NCBI RefSeq assembly: GCF_025961205.1
Contig: NZ_JAOQNH010000001.1
Coordinates: 1,326,001 to 1,390,000 of the forward strand
Direction: 5' to 3'
Source of the DNA: Azospirillum fermentarium
Lineage (GTDB): Bacteria; Pseudomonadota; Alphaproteobacteria; Azospirillales; Azospirillaceae
Length of the DNA stretch: 64,000 nt
Of this stretch, positions 8,883 to 16,806 are shown in pieces. Position 1 is the first letter of the stretch. Each line of letters opens with the position of its first letter. The notes beneath the pieces are model-generated. The model searched no databases. It was not told where the DNA came from and saw only the letters and a list, made by a program, of their open reading frames with translations. Made by a program: the position numbers and the translations under genes.

Positions 8883-9248
8883 TCAGTTGTCGTCGGGGAC
8901 ACAGCCGGTGCGGCCCGGCGGGCAATCGCTGCGGACGGTGCCGGACGGGGTCTGGCTGGGGCTGTTGTCCAGCGAGGAGCCGGACGATCCGCTGCCCAGC
9001 GTCCCGCTGCCCGACGAGGTGCCGCTGCCGGTGGTCCCGCTGCCCATGGTGCCGCTGGATCCGCTCGATCCGCTGGTCCCGGTGCCATAGGTGGGCTGCT
9101 GGGTGGTGCCGCTGCCGCGGTCCATCGTGCTGCCGCTGGAACTGCCGCTGGATGGGGTTTGGGTGCCGGCCGTTCCGCTGCCTGCGGCATAGGCGGACCC
9201 GGCCATCAGGGCGGCGGCCGCAGCCGCCGCGATCATCAGGGTACGCAT
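8883..9248 (-). CDS. Secreted Gly/Ser/Thr-rich low-complexity protein
   Basis: 121 residues: a signal peptide (MRTLMIAAAAAAALMAGSAYA) followed by about 75 residues of almost pure Gly-Ser-Thr repeats (units such as GSGT and GSSG), then a short C-terminal tail with two cysteines (D-C-P-P-G-R-T-G-C-V-P-D-D-N). ATG 9248 is chosen because GGAG lies 9 bases upstream; a second ATG at 9263 has no site. The protein has no recognisable enzymatic domain. It could be a flexible periplasmic or cell-surface linker-type protein, with the C-x6-C tail as the only ordered element. Function unknown. Confidence 0.65.
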   Translation of the reverse strand: MRTLMIAAAAAAALMAGSAYAAGSGTAGTQTPSSGSSSGSTMDRGSGTTQQPTYGTGTSGSSGSSGTMGSGTTGSGTSSGSGTLGSGSSGSSLDNSPSQTPSGTVRSDCPPGRTGCVPDDN

Positions 9249-9378
9249 TCCTCGACGCTCCATTCCGGTTTCGTTGGGGAAGGGGGGCGGGGTGTCTTCC
9301 GTCTTGCCTTCGCCGTCCTCAACAGGATGAGCGTGGTTCTGTTGCGGGCCTTTTCCCCTCCCCGCCAAGCGATGGGGG

Positions 9379-10104
9379 CTACAGCAGATGCAGCGCCCAC
9401 ACCGCGGCGGCGGCCACCGCCAGCACCGGCACCGCCAGCCAGGCCGGTGCCAGGCGCACCGTATCGGCGGCCCCGGCGGGGAGCAGGGTGGCGGGCTTGC
9501 GCCCGGTGATCATGGGGCGCACCAGATTCTTGCCGCGCACGCCGTAATAGACCGCGGCCCCCAGATGGGCGGCCACCAGCAGCAGCAGCAGCTTGAACAT
9601 CACCACGTGGACGACGGTCAGGGCGCCCGACAGCGATTCGCTGACCAGATGGGCCAGCGGCCCCTCGCTGAACAGGTCGTCGCGGGCGAACAGGCCGGTG
9701 CCCGCCTGCACCAGCAGGAACAGCAGCAGCGCCACGATCATCAGCCCGCCCGCCGGGTTGTGCCCGACGGTCAGGGGCAGTTGGCCGCGCGCCACCTGCT
9801 TCACATAGGCCGCCGCCGCCGCGGGGCCGCGGACGAAGGAGGCGAACCGGGCGGTGGACGACCCCACCAGCCCCCAGCCCAGCCGGAACAGCACCAGCAC
9901 CAGCACCGCCCGCCCGGCCAGCATGTGCAGCGCCATGTTGTCCAGGAACAGCCGCTCGCCCCCCGGCAGAGGCATGTTGACCGTGATCCCGCCAACCTCT
10001 CCGGTCAGCCACAGAAAACCGATGAGAAGCACCAGCAGCCAATGAAACAGGCGCGTGGGCAGATCCCAGACGGACAGGGCGGAGGAGGGGGCATTACCGG
10101 GCAT
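9379..10104 (-). CDS. Cytochrome b561-type membrane cytochrome
   Basis: 241 residues with about five membrane helices. The N-terminal helix carries WDLPTRLFHWLLVLLIG, whose F-H-W is typical of the haem-ligating first helix of di-haem b561/Ni,Fe-hydrogenase-type cytochromes. Other likely haem histidines are H in MALHMLAG, H in TVVHVVMF and H in VAAHLGAAVYYGVRG. The protein would pass electrons between the membrane quinone pool and a periplasmic partner. The cytochrome c' gene lies upstream on the same strand with a terminator-like hairpin between, so the partner is likely that protein, expressed in excess. A longer open frame to 10332 is not coding. Confidence 0.9.
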   Translation of the reverse strand: MPGNAPSSALSVWDLPTRLFHWLLVLLIGFLWLTGEVGGITVNMPLPGGERLFLDNMALHMLAGRAVLVLVLFRLGWGLVGSSTARFASFVRGPAAAAAYVKQVARGQLPLTVGHNPAGGLMIVALLLFLLVQAGTGLFARDDLFSEGPLAHLVSESLSGALTVVHVVMFKLLLLLVAAHLGAAVYYGVRGKNLVRPMITGRKPATLLPAGAADTVRLAPAWLAVPVLAVAAAAVWALHLL

Positions 10105-10130
10105 GGGCGGCTCGCTTTCATGCAGGGGAC

Positions 10131-10166
10131 GGAAAAGCCCCTCGCCCCCGGCCGGGGACGAGGGGC
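10131..10166 (-). terminator. Intercistronic terminator between cytochrome c' and b561 genes
   Basis: On the minus strand, long complementary arms (GCCCCTCG... with CGAGGGGC) are followed directly by TTTTCC. It is 10 bases past the cytochrome c' stop. Partial read-through would give more cytochrome c' than b561. Confidence 0.7.
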
Positions 10167-10175
10167 GGCGGCGGC

Positions 10176-10616
10176 TTACTTCTTTTCCTTGTAGGTGTCG
10201 TGGCAGTTCTTGCAGATCTTGCCGACCACACCCACCTGGGCGCCGAAGGCGGCCTTGTCGGCGGGGTTCAGGGCGGCCAGCTTGGCGGTTTCGACGGACA
10301 TGGCGTCGAGCCCGGCGGCGAAACGGTCCCATTCGGCCCAGATTTCCGGCTTGGCGGCGGTTTCACCGGCCAGAACCTTTTCCTGGAACAGCGCCTTGGA
10401 CTTGGCGGCGGCTTCGGCCAGGCTCTTGGTGTGGGTGGGCAGGGACGCGGTGTCCGACGATTCGCCCTTGAGAACGGCGGCAATGGCCTTCATATCGCCG
10501 CCGATGCCCTTCATATTCTGCTTGCGGGCTTCGACCGTGGCTTCACCGGCGGCAAAGGCGGTGCCGGTCAGGGCGACCAGGGCCGCGGCGGCAATCATGG
10601 ACTTGGACAGACGCAT
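10176..10616 (-). CDS. Cytochrome c' (class II c-type cytochrome)
   Basis: 146 residues with a signal peptide (residues 1-22, TAFA-A) and the class II hallmark of a single C-terminal haem site, CKNCHDTY near residue 136. The rest is a four-helix bundle with the usual R-K-x-N-M-K-G-I-G at the first helix. Cytochrome c' is periplasmic, five-coordinate and binds NO and CO; it is linked to NO protection. It is followed by a b561 gene, a common pairing that may supply its electrons. The 279-base divergent gap upstream (10617-10895) holds the promoters of this gene and of the flavoprotein. I saw no FNR box there. Confidence 0.95.
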   Translation of the reverse strand: MRLSKSMIAAAALVALTGTAFAAGEATVEARKQNMKGIGGDMKAIAAVLKGESSDTASLPTHTKSLAEAAAKSKALFQEKVLAGETAAKPEIWAEWDRFAAGLDAMSVETAKLAALNPADKAAFGAQVGVVGKICKNCHDTYKEKK

Positions 10617-10895
10617 CCGTTGGGTTCCTCACGCTATAGTCAAATCGGTCAGATGGGCGCCCCGGCTGCGGTGCTGCCGCGGCGGGAACCGGCGGGCCAT
10701 GGATGATGGGTATGCGACCGGCCCCATACTCCATGTCCTTAACATCAGGGAAATCTGTTGTGCAAAGGGTGTCGTGCACCGCAACAGACAGCCCAGCCAT
10801 CGCCGGAACGGGCCTTGTAAGGTGACACCGTACTTCCTAAAGGGCTATTACCCGTTTTCGTTCTTCTCTTCCCCTTTCAGACAGGATCGTCTCCC

Positions 10896-12131
10896 ATGAA
10901 CTGCGGTGTTGCCATCATCGGTGCCGGCCCGGCGGGGCTGATGGCCGCGGAGCGGCTGGCGCAGGCCGGGCACGCCGTGGCGGTGTTCGAGCGCATGCCG
11001 ACCCCGGCGCGCAAGCTGCTGCTGGCCGGGCGGGGCGGGCTTAATCTGACCCATTCGGAACCGCTGGACCGCTTCCTGCTCCGCTATGGGGCGGCGCAGG
11101 CGATGGTCGGGCCGCTGGTGGCCGGCTTCACCCCCGATGATCTGCGCGGCTGGGCCGCCGGGCTGGGGGTGGAAACCTTCGTCGGCACCTCGGGCCGGGT
11201 GTTTCCGGTGGCGATGAAGGCGTCGGGGCTGGTCCGCGCGTGGCTGCGGCGGCTGGACGGGCTGGGGGTGCGGCTGTTCACCCGCCACCGCTGGACCGGG
11301 TGGGACGCCGGCGGCGACCTGACCTTTGCCACCGGGGCCGGGGGAGCTCCGGTGACCGTGCGGGCGGACGCCGTGCTGCTGGCGCTGGGCGGGGCGAGCT
11401 GGCCGCGCACCGGGTCCGACGGCGGCTGGGCGCCGTTGCTGGAAGGGTGCGGTGTGGCGGTCAGCCCCTTGCGCCCCGCCAACATGGGGTTCGAGATGCC
11501 GTGGTCCGATCACCTGCGCGAACGGTGGGAGGGGCAGCCGGTGAAGAGCGTGGCCCTGTCCTTCGCCGGGCGGCGGGTGCGCGGCGAATTCGTCGTTACC
11601 GCCACGGGCATCGAGGGCGGGGCGGTCTATGCCCTGGGTGCCCCCTTGCGCGATGCCGTGCTGGAGCAGGGGTGGGCGGAGTTGCGCATCGACCTGCTGC
11701 CGGCCATGACCGAGGCGGAGATCCTGGCCCGCCTGCGCCGCCGCGGGGCGGAATCCCTGGCCACCCATCTGAAGAAGGCGCTGACCCTGACCGGCGTGCG
11801 GGCTGCCCTGCTGCGGGAATTCGCCCCGCGCGACACGCTGGCCGATCCCGTGGCCCTGGCCGCCGCGATCAAGGATCTGCCGATGATCGTCACCGGCATC
11901 GCCCCGGTGGACCGCGCCATCTCCACCGCCGGCGGCATCGGCTGGGATGCGGTGGATGACGGGCTGATGCTGCGCGCCCTGCCGGGGGTGTTCGTGGCCG
12001 GGGAAATGCTGGATTGGGAGGCGCCGACCGGCGGCTACCTGCTCCAGGGCTGTTTCGCCACCGGCATTGCCGCGGCGGCGGGTCTCGGCGCGTGGCTGGA
12101 ACGGCGGGGCCAGTCCGGTGCGCATGGCTGA
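10896..12131 (+). CDS. NAD(P)/FAD-dependent flavoprotein, TIGR03862/HI0933-like
   Basis: 411 residues. The N-terminus has the dinucleotide-binding GAGPAGLMAAE, then the family-specific RKLLLAGRGGLNLTHSE. A middle segment LALGGASWPRTGSDGGW and the C-terminal G-V-F-V-A-G-E-M-L-D-W-E-A-P-T-G-G-Y-L-L-Q-G-C-F-A-T-G are also typical. The family (HI0933/YhiN-like, subfamily formerly named after PP_4765) binds FAD; its substrate is unknown, and some relatives are proposed to act on tRNA or membrane-associated substrates. It is monocistronic, with no helpful neighbours. Confidence 0.88.
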   Translation: MNCGVAIIGAGPAGLMAAERLAQAGHAVAVFERMPTPARKLLLAGRGGLNLTHSEPLDRFLLRYGAAQAMVGPLVAGFTPDDLRGWAAGLGVETFVGTSGRVFPVAMKASGLVRAWLRRLDGLGVRLFTRHRWTGWDAGGDLTFATGAGGAPVTVRADAVLLALGGASWPRTGSDGGWAPLLEGCGVAVSPLRPANMGFEMPWSDHLRERWEGQPVKSVALSFAGRRVRGEFVVTATGIEGGAVYALGAPLRDAVLEQGWAELRIDLLPAMTEAEILARLRRRGAESLATHLKKALTLTGVRAALLREFAPRDTLADPVALAAAIKDLPMIVTGIAPVDRAISTAGGIGWDAVDDGLMLRALPGVFVAGEMLDWEAPTGGYLLQGCFATGIAAAAGLGAWLERRGQSGAHG

Positions 12132-12439
12132 TCCGGTGCATGGCAGACCGGCTTTGCAAGTATAAGACAAAAATAGGAAAAGGTTTTGTGGGCCAACATT
12201 TGGCCTGAATAAGCAAAGCCGATGTTATTCCCCATCCGGGTACAGCAAAAGAGCACGCCCGCTATGTGCTTGTGGCGGTGGTCGATCGTGGCGGAATGCG
12301 GTAATAATCTTTCCGTTAACCAAGGAGCTTGGGCGCCGCCATGGCATCCCTCCTTTGGCCCGGCGCCGGGGGCTTTCCCCCGCCTTCCCCCCATGCGGAA
12401 GCTGCCGGAACACGGAATTCAATGAGAAGGACCAGCACC
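12132..12439. other. Intergenic region upstream of the DUF1127 gene
   Basis: 308 bases, A/T-richer than the surroundings between about 12150 and 12320. It presumably holds the promoter and leader of the small DUF1127 gene. No convincing promoter, repeat or RNA was found. Confidence 0.4.
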
Positions 12440-12658
12440 ATGTCGCACGTTGTTCATCAAACCCCCGCCCACCACGGCCACCGCCCCGCGTCGCTGATGG
12501 AAGGCATCGACCGCGTTATCGACACCATTTCCCAATGGCGGATGCGGATGGTGACCCGCCGCGACCTTGCCCGTCTGGACGACCGTATGCTGGCCGATAT
12601 CGGCATTTCTCCCGCCGATGTGGATCAGGAAGTGTCCAAACACTTCTGGCAGGCGTGA
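12440..12658 (+). CDS. DUF1127 small protein (YjiS-like)
   Basis: 72 residues. The C-terminal half is the DUF1127 signature, R-R-D-L-A-R-L-D-D-R-M-L-A-D-I-G-I-S, followed by W. The N-terminal part is His-rich (VVHQTPAHHGHRP). ATG 12440 is favoured by AAGGA 8-9 bases upstream; another in-frame ATG lies at 12422. In other alphaproteobacteria, small DUF1127 proteins bind RNA and affect phosphate, carbon and RNA turnover responses, so a small regulatory RNA-binding role is plausible. That is an inference from family. Confidence 0.88.
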   Translation: MSHVVHQTPAHHGHRPASLMEGIDRVIDTISQWRMRMVTRRDLARLDDRMLADIGISPADVDQEVSKHFWQA

Positions 12659-12714
12659 TTTTTCTTGCCGGCACCGTTCGGCTTCTTTCGGTTTCTTGAT
12701 GCCCGGCTTTTGCG

Positions 12715-13437
12715 TTACGGTTTCGTGCCGTAGCGCAGGAGCCGTGCGCCGTTGGCCTTGAGCCACGCGCGCGGCGCCTCGACCTCTGCGGTCAGGCGGG
12801 CGCACACCGCCCAGAAACGGGCGGAGTGGTTCATCTCCTTCAGATGCGCCACCTCGTGCGCCACCACGTAATCCAGCACCGAGTCCGGCGTCAGGATCAG
12901 GCGCCACGAAAACGACAGCCGCCCGGTGGCCGAACAGCTTCCCCACCGGCTGCGGGTGTCGCGCACGGTTACCGCCGCCACCCGCGCGCCCAAAAGCGCG
13001 GCCTTGGCCCGTGCCCGCACGCCCAGCTCCCGGCGCGCCTCCCCCGTCAGGTAATCCAGAACCCGCCGCGGCACATGCTCGGCCCGGCCCCCCACCAGGA
13101 TCGCGCCGCCGTCCCGCCGCGTGCCGCCCACCAGATCGGGGGTGTGGCGGATGTCGTGGTCCACGCCCAGAACCGGCACCACGGCGCCGGGGGCGAAAGG
13201 CAGGGCGGGGGGCAGGGCGGCCATGCGCCCCAGAACCCAGTCGCCATGGCGGGCGACGAAGCGCCGGGCTTCCGCCTCGCTCACGCCCACGGGGATCACC
13301 ACCTGCACCAGTCCGCGCCCGGCATCGACCCGCAGCGTCATGCGCTGCGCCCGTGCGCTTTCCCGCAATTCCAGCGGCAGGGGCAGGCCGGCGACGGTCA
13401 GGGGGCTGGGGGGCTTTGGCGGGCGGCGGATGGGCAT
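12715..13437 (-). CDS. YgjP-like zinc metallopeptidase (DUF45/M48-like)
   Basis: 240 residues. The zinc site HEVAHLKEMNH (HExxH with downstream H) is near residue 195. The family signature D-T-R-S-R-W-G-S-C-S lies before it, and the final F-W-A-V-C-A-R-L is usual for YgjP/SprT-like DUF45 proteins. The N-terminal half is a beta-rich domain (LPLELRESARAQRMTLRVD). These are soluble, predicted zinc peptidases of unknown substrate. The gene is convergent with DUF1127 and divergent from the histidine kinase. ATG 13437 has no clear ribosome-binding site, so the exact start is uncertain. Confidence 0.88.
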   Translation of the reverse strand: MPIRRPPKPPSPLTVAGLPLPLELRESARAQRMTLRVDAGRGLVQVVIPVGVSEAEARRFVARHGDWVLGRMAALPPALPFAPGAVVPVLGVDHDIRHTPDLVGGTRRDGGAILVGGRAEHVPRRVLDYLTGEARRELGVRARAKAALLGARVAAVTVRDTRSRWGSCSATGRLSFSWRLILTPDSVLDYVVAHEVAHLKEMNHSARFWAVCARLTAEVEAPRAWLKANGARLLRYGTKP

Positions 13438-13610
13438 GGGACGGTTATAGCCCGCCGCCGTCCCGTCCCGCCACCCCCCGTGGGGCCAAAGGAAACCTTG
13501 CCGTATGCAGGAAAGCGGGCCACAATAAAAGATGTGTTTCGTTGCCGGGGCGATGGAAGAAAGCTTGTTCCATCACCTGTCCATAAGTTACAAGACCAAA
13601 GGTATATGAC

Positions 13611-14603
13611 ATGAGCCGTGACGCTCTGCTGGAATCCATGCTGACACTCAGCGGCGATCCATTGGCGTTGCTTGACGGCAATGGGGTCTTCGTGGTGGCG
13701 ACCCCCGCTTTTGCTGGTGCTTACGGCGGTATGGCGCCTGATTTCCAGGGGCGCGCGCTGTCCGCTGCGCCGTTGCCATCACCGGTAGCGGCGGCGGTGG
13801 CGGCGGCCCTGCCGGCGGTTCTGGGCGGCGGCGGGCCGGCCACCGCGGGGGGGCTGCTGCTGCGCCCGGTGCCCGATGGCGCGGGCGGGGTGGGCGGCGT
13901 GGCGCTGTCCCCGGTGCCGCCGGGGGCCGGGGGGCCGGACGGGCGGGTGTGGGCGGAACGCTTCGTCGCCGTCGCCAACCACGACCTGCGGCAGCCGTTC
14001 CAGGCCATTCAGCTTTTCCATCACCTGCTCGCTTCCCGCATCACCGAACCCATGACGCAGGATCTGTGCAGCAAGCTGGGGGAGGCCATCGAGGGCGCCG
14101 AAACCCTGATCCGCGCCATGATGGAGGTGACGTCCCTGCGCTATGGGCTGGTGACGGCGGAGCCAAGGTCCGTGCCCATCGACGACATCCTGTCCCGCCT
14201 GCTCACGGCCTATGAACCCAAGGCGATGGCCAAATCCCTGCTGCTGCGGGTACGCCCCGCCGAAGCGGCGGTGCTGACCGACGCCGCCTTGCTGGAGCGG
14301 CTGCTGAGCCATCTGGTGAGCAACGCGGTGCGCTTCACCGACCGTGGCGGCGTGTTGCTGGCGGCCCGCCGCCGGGGCGGCGCCCTGCGGGTGGAGGTGT
14401 GGGACACCGGCCCCGGCATGCCCGAGGGCGACCGGCCGACCCTGCGCGACGGCGATGCCCCGGTGGGGGGCGTGCGCGGGCGGGGATTCGGGCTGACCAT
14501 CGTGCGGCATCTGGCCGGCGTTCTGGACCACCCGCTGTCGGTGTGCGTGCGCCCCGGCCATGGCACGATGGTGGCGGTGACGGTGCCGCTGGCCGCGTCC
14601 TGA
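13611..14603 (+). CDS. Orphan sensor histidine kinase, soluble
   Basis: 330 residues with no membrane segment. An N-terminal PAS-like part (residues 10-55, G-D-P-L-A-L-L-D-G-N-G-V-F-V-V-A) and a variable Pro/Gly-rich stretch are followed by the phosphoacceptor box VANHDLRQPFQAIQLF with His124. The ATPase has the N box in HLVSNAVRFTD, G1 in WDTGPGMPEG and G2 in GRGFGLTIVRHLAG. The H box with D-L-R-Q-P-F/L is typical of kinases that often feed hybrid relays. No response regulator is adjacent, so its partner is elsewhere. A 15-bp stem terminator follows. Confidence 0.9.
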   Translation: MSRDALLESMLTLSGDPLALLDGNGVFVVATPAFAGAYGGMAPDFQGRALSAAPLPSPVAAAVAAALPAVLGGGGPATAGGLLLRPVPDGAGGVGGVALSPVPPGAGGPDGRVWAERFVAVANHDLRQPFQAIQLFHHLLASRITEPMTQDLCSKLGEAIEGAETLIRAMMEVTSLRYGLVTAEPRSVPIDDILSRLLTAYEPKAMAKSLLLRVRPAEAAVLTDAALLERLLSHLVSNAVRFTDRGGVLLAARRRGGALRVEVWDTGPGMPEGDRPTLRDGDAPVGGVRGRGFGLTIVRHLAGVLDHPLSVCVRPGHGTMVAVTVPLAAS

Positions 14604-14621
14604 AAACACCGGTGTGAAAGC

Positions 14622-14658
14622 CGAAGCGGCGGGGGCTGTCCGCGCCCCCGCCGCTTCG
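14622..14658. terminator. Bidirectional hairpin between convergent genes
   Basis: Fifteen-bp perfect arms (14622-14636 and 14644-14658) enclose a 7-base loop, exactly between the histidine kinase and DUF2087 genes. The T-tracts are weak on both strands. Confidence 0.65.
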
Positions 14659-14663
14659 CCTGT

Positions 14664-15266
14664 TCAGGTCCGCCGGGCGTTTTGCAGGCTCCGGGTCTTC
14701 AGATGGCGGATCAGGGCCAGCGCGCCGGCGGGCGGCGGCTGTTCCACCCGCCGGTACTCCCGCCCGTCCGGGGTACGCACCAGCAGCCCCATGTCGCACA
14801 TGTCCCGCCGCAGCAGGGCGTGGTCACCGAAGCTGTGGTTGTCCTGCAGCAGGGCGTTGACGGCGCGTTCGTGCAGCACGGCCCCCGGCGGCACCCGCGA
14901 CCACATCACCCACAGGCAGGGCTGCCGCTCGCTGAGCTTGGGCGGCCAGCGCACCAGAACCCCGGCGTCATTGAAGCAGCGGGCGATGCGCAGGATCTTG
15001 GCCATATCCACCGCGGCGGGAACCGCCGCCGGTTCCGGGGGCGTTTCCGGGGGGGATGCCGCCGGGGGCGGGGCTTCGGCGGGCAGGGGAGCGGGAACGG
15101 CCAGGGACCGGAAATGCTGGAAATTGCGGTGCCCGGCGGCTTTCGCCAGCATGTTGAGCAGCTCGACATGGCTGGGCGTCTCGCTCCGTCCGGCAAGCTG
15201 GATGCGCAGCGAGCGGGCAAGCGCCGAGATGTCGTCGGTGCGGTAAGGCAGCGGCGTTCTGGTCAT
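14664..15266 (-). CDS. DUF2087-domain protein with an N-terminal helical domain
   Basis: 200 residues. The C-terminal part (about residues 105-190) is a DUF2087 domain: R-W-P-P-K, then a run ending F-G-D-H-A-L-L-R-R-D-M-C-D-M-G-L-L-V-R-T-P-D-G-R-E-Y-R-R. DUF2087 occurs in small transcription-regulator-like proteins, and the final segment resembles a winged helix. The N-terminal segment S-H-V-E-L-L-N-M-L-A-K-A-A-G-H-R-N-F-Q-H is a small helical module seen at N-termini of several toxin-antitoxin and glyoxalase-related proteins. A Pro-rich linker separates them. Function unproven. GAGGA precedes the ATG at 15266. Confidence 0.75.
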   Translation of the reverse strand: MTRTPLPYRTDDISALARSLRIQLAGRSETPSHVELLNMLAKAAGHRNFQHFRSLAVPAPLPAEAPPPAASPPETPPEPAAVPAAVDMAKILRIARCFNDAGVLVRWPPKLSERQPCLWVMWSRVPPGAVLHERAVNALLQDNHSFGDHALLRRDMCDMGLLVRTPDGREYRRVEQPPPAGALALIRHLKTRSLQNARRT

Positions 15267-15539
15267 GATGCATCCTCACAACGTGCCATCCGTTGAGGGC
15301 TGCCGGTGGCCGCCGGCTTCCGGCACGGCACGCGATGAGGTGTTCCGTGCAAGAAAGGGGTAGGGCAGGTTTAGCTCCCCCGGACCGGGGGCGGCGACGC
15401 CTGGGTGAACTGCCGACCGGGGCCGACTGTATCCCGTCCCGCCGCCGCTGGCAAGACGGGCGCTTTGCCCCGTGTTCTTCGTTTGCCGAGTACGATTGCA
15501 GTTTTATTGTTCGGCATAACGGACAACAGGGGGTTGCGT

Positions 15540-16691
15540 ATGTATTCGTTTTCTGCCTTCCGAGGCCTGCTTCCCGGTGCGCTGGCCGCGGCTGTTTCCA
15601 CGGCGGCGCTGGCCGCACCCGTGTACGACGGGGCGACGGCAACCCAGTGCATTCCCTTCGCCAACCCGCAGGCCGTGTCGTTCACCAACGCGCCGCGGCT
15701 GAACGTCAGCGTCGGCCCGGTGCGTGGCTATACCTCGGTACAGATGGACACCGGATCGGTGGGCGTGGCGCTCTCCGCCGGCAAGATCCCCGACTTCCAG
15801 GCGCTGAAGGCCCGGCCCGACTCCAAGCCCGGCACCCAGTATCTGTCCAGCAGCAAGATCCTGTGGGTGGGCACGTGGGTCCACACCACGGTGACGCTGC
15901 ACGACGGCAAGGGCGCGCCGGTGGCGGTGGCCTATGTGCCGGTTCTGGGGGTGGAGCAGGCCGGTTCCTGCCCCAGCTACCAGCAGGACGGCAAGATCTG
16001 CTCCGGTCTGGCCCCGGCGGTGAACGGCAGCGTCTTCTACATGGGCGTCGGCTTCGGGCAGGAGGCGGATTTCCAGCCCGAAGGCACGCCGGACAAGAAC
16101 GTCCTGCTGAACCTGGTGCGCCTGAACGGCCAGCCCATCGCCGCCGGTTCGCTGAACCCCGGCTACATCATCGGGCGCCAGGGCATCCAGGTGGGCCTGA
16201 CCGCGGCCAACACCGCCGGCTTCTCCTTCGCCAAGCTGGAGCCGTACGCCCAGTACCCCGGCGACTGGCTGCCGCCCAAGGGCTGCCTGGTGGTCAACCC
16301 GTCCGAGAACGGGGATAAGTGCGTGACCGCCAATGTGCTGGTGGATACGGGCATCCCCCAGAGCTATATGACGGTTCCCGCCGGCACCAAGCTGACCACG
16401 GTCCAGGCCCCCGACGCCAGCGAGCCGAAGAAGACGATCGGCGTTCTGGCCAAGGGCAACAGCGTGTCGGTCAGCTTCCCCGCCACGGCACCGTTCATCG
16501 CCACCGATTCCTTCACCGTCGGCGGCGGCACCCCGGTGGAGCCGGTGCAGGTGATCCCCAACGTCACCGACAAGCACCCGCCCTTCATCAACACCGGGCG
16601 CCATTTCCTGCGCCAGTACCAGTTCCTCTATGACGCCAAGCAGGGCTATCTGGGCATCAAGGCCCAGCCCAACGCCTGCGGCGAGAAGTAA
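15540..16691 (+). CDS. Secreted pepsin-like (A1-type) aspartic protease homologue
   Basis: 383 residues with a signal peptide (residues 1-26, LAA-A). Two active-site-like motifs are visible: VQMDTGSVGVAL with Asp70, and VLVDTGIPQSYM with Asp269. They are 199 residues apart, close to the spacing of the two catalytic aspartates in pepsin-like bilobal enzymes. Residues ~349-378 (NTGRHFLRQYQFLYD, then YLGIKA) resemble the pepsin C-terminal block (ILGDVFxRxYYxxFD ... IGxA). Six cysteines could form three disulfides. By these signs it is a bilobal aspartic protease fold exported to the periplasm or beyond. An inactive relative or a DUF3443-like protein is the alternative. AGGGGG lies 7 bases upstream of the ATG. 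It is monocistronic, with its own terminator. Confidence 0.72.
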   Translation: MYSFSAFRGLLPGALAAAVSTAALAAPVYDGATATQCIPFANPQAVSFTNAPRLNVSVGPVRGYTSVQMDTGSVGVALSAGKIPDFQALKARPDSKPGTQYLSSSKILWVGTWVHTTVTLHDGKGAPVAVAYVPVLGVEQAGSCPSYQQDGKICSGLAPAVNGSVFYMGVGFGQEADFQPEGTPDKNVLLNLVRLNGQPIAAGSLNPGYIIGRQGIQVGLTAANTAGFSFAKLEPYAQYPGDWLPPKGCLVVNPSENGDKCVTANVLVDTGIPQSYMTVPAGTKLTTVQAPDASEPKKTIGVLAKGNSVSVSFPATAPFIATDSFTVGGGTPVEPVQVIPNVTDKHPPFINTGRHFLRQYQFLYDAKQGYLGIKAQPNACGEK

Positions 16692-16706
16692 CCGAACCGC
16701 GGACGG

Positions 16707-16736
16707 CGCCCCGGCGGCAGGGCCGGGGCGTTTTCT
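16707..16736 (+). terminator. Rho-independent terminator of the aspartic-protease-like gene
   Basis: Nine-bp arms CGCCCCGGC/GCCGGGGCG (16707-16715, 16722-16730) are followed by TTTTCT. It also marks the boundary to the AT-rich patch. Confidence 0.85.
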
Positions 16737-16806
16737 ATGGGCAAGTAAGGTGCTTCATTCGTCCTTTGAGCATTATCCCCACATCTGCCCGCAAGAAAAA
16801 TGCCGG

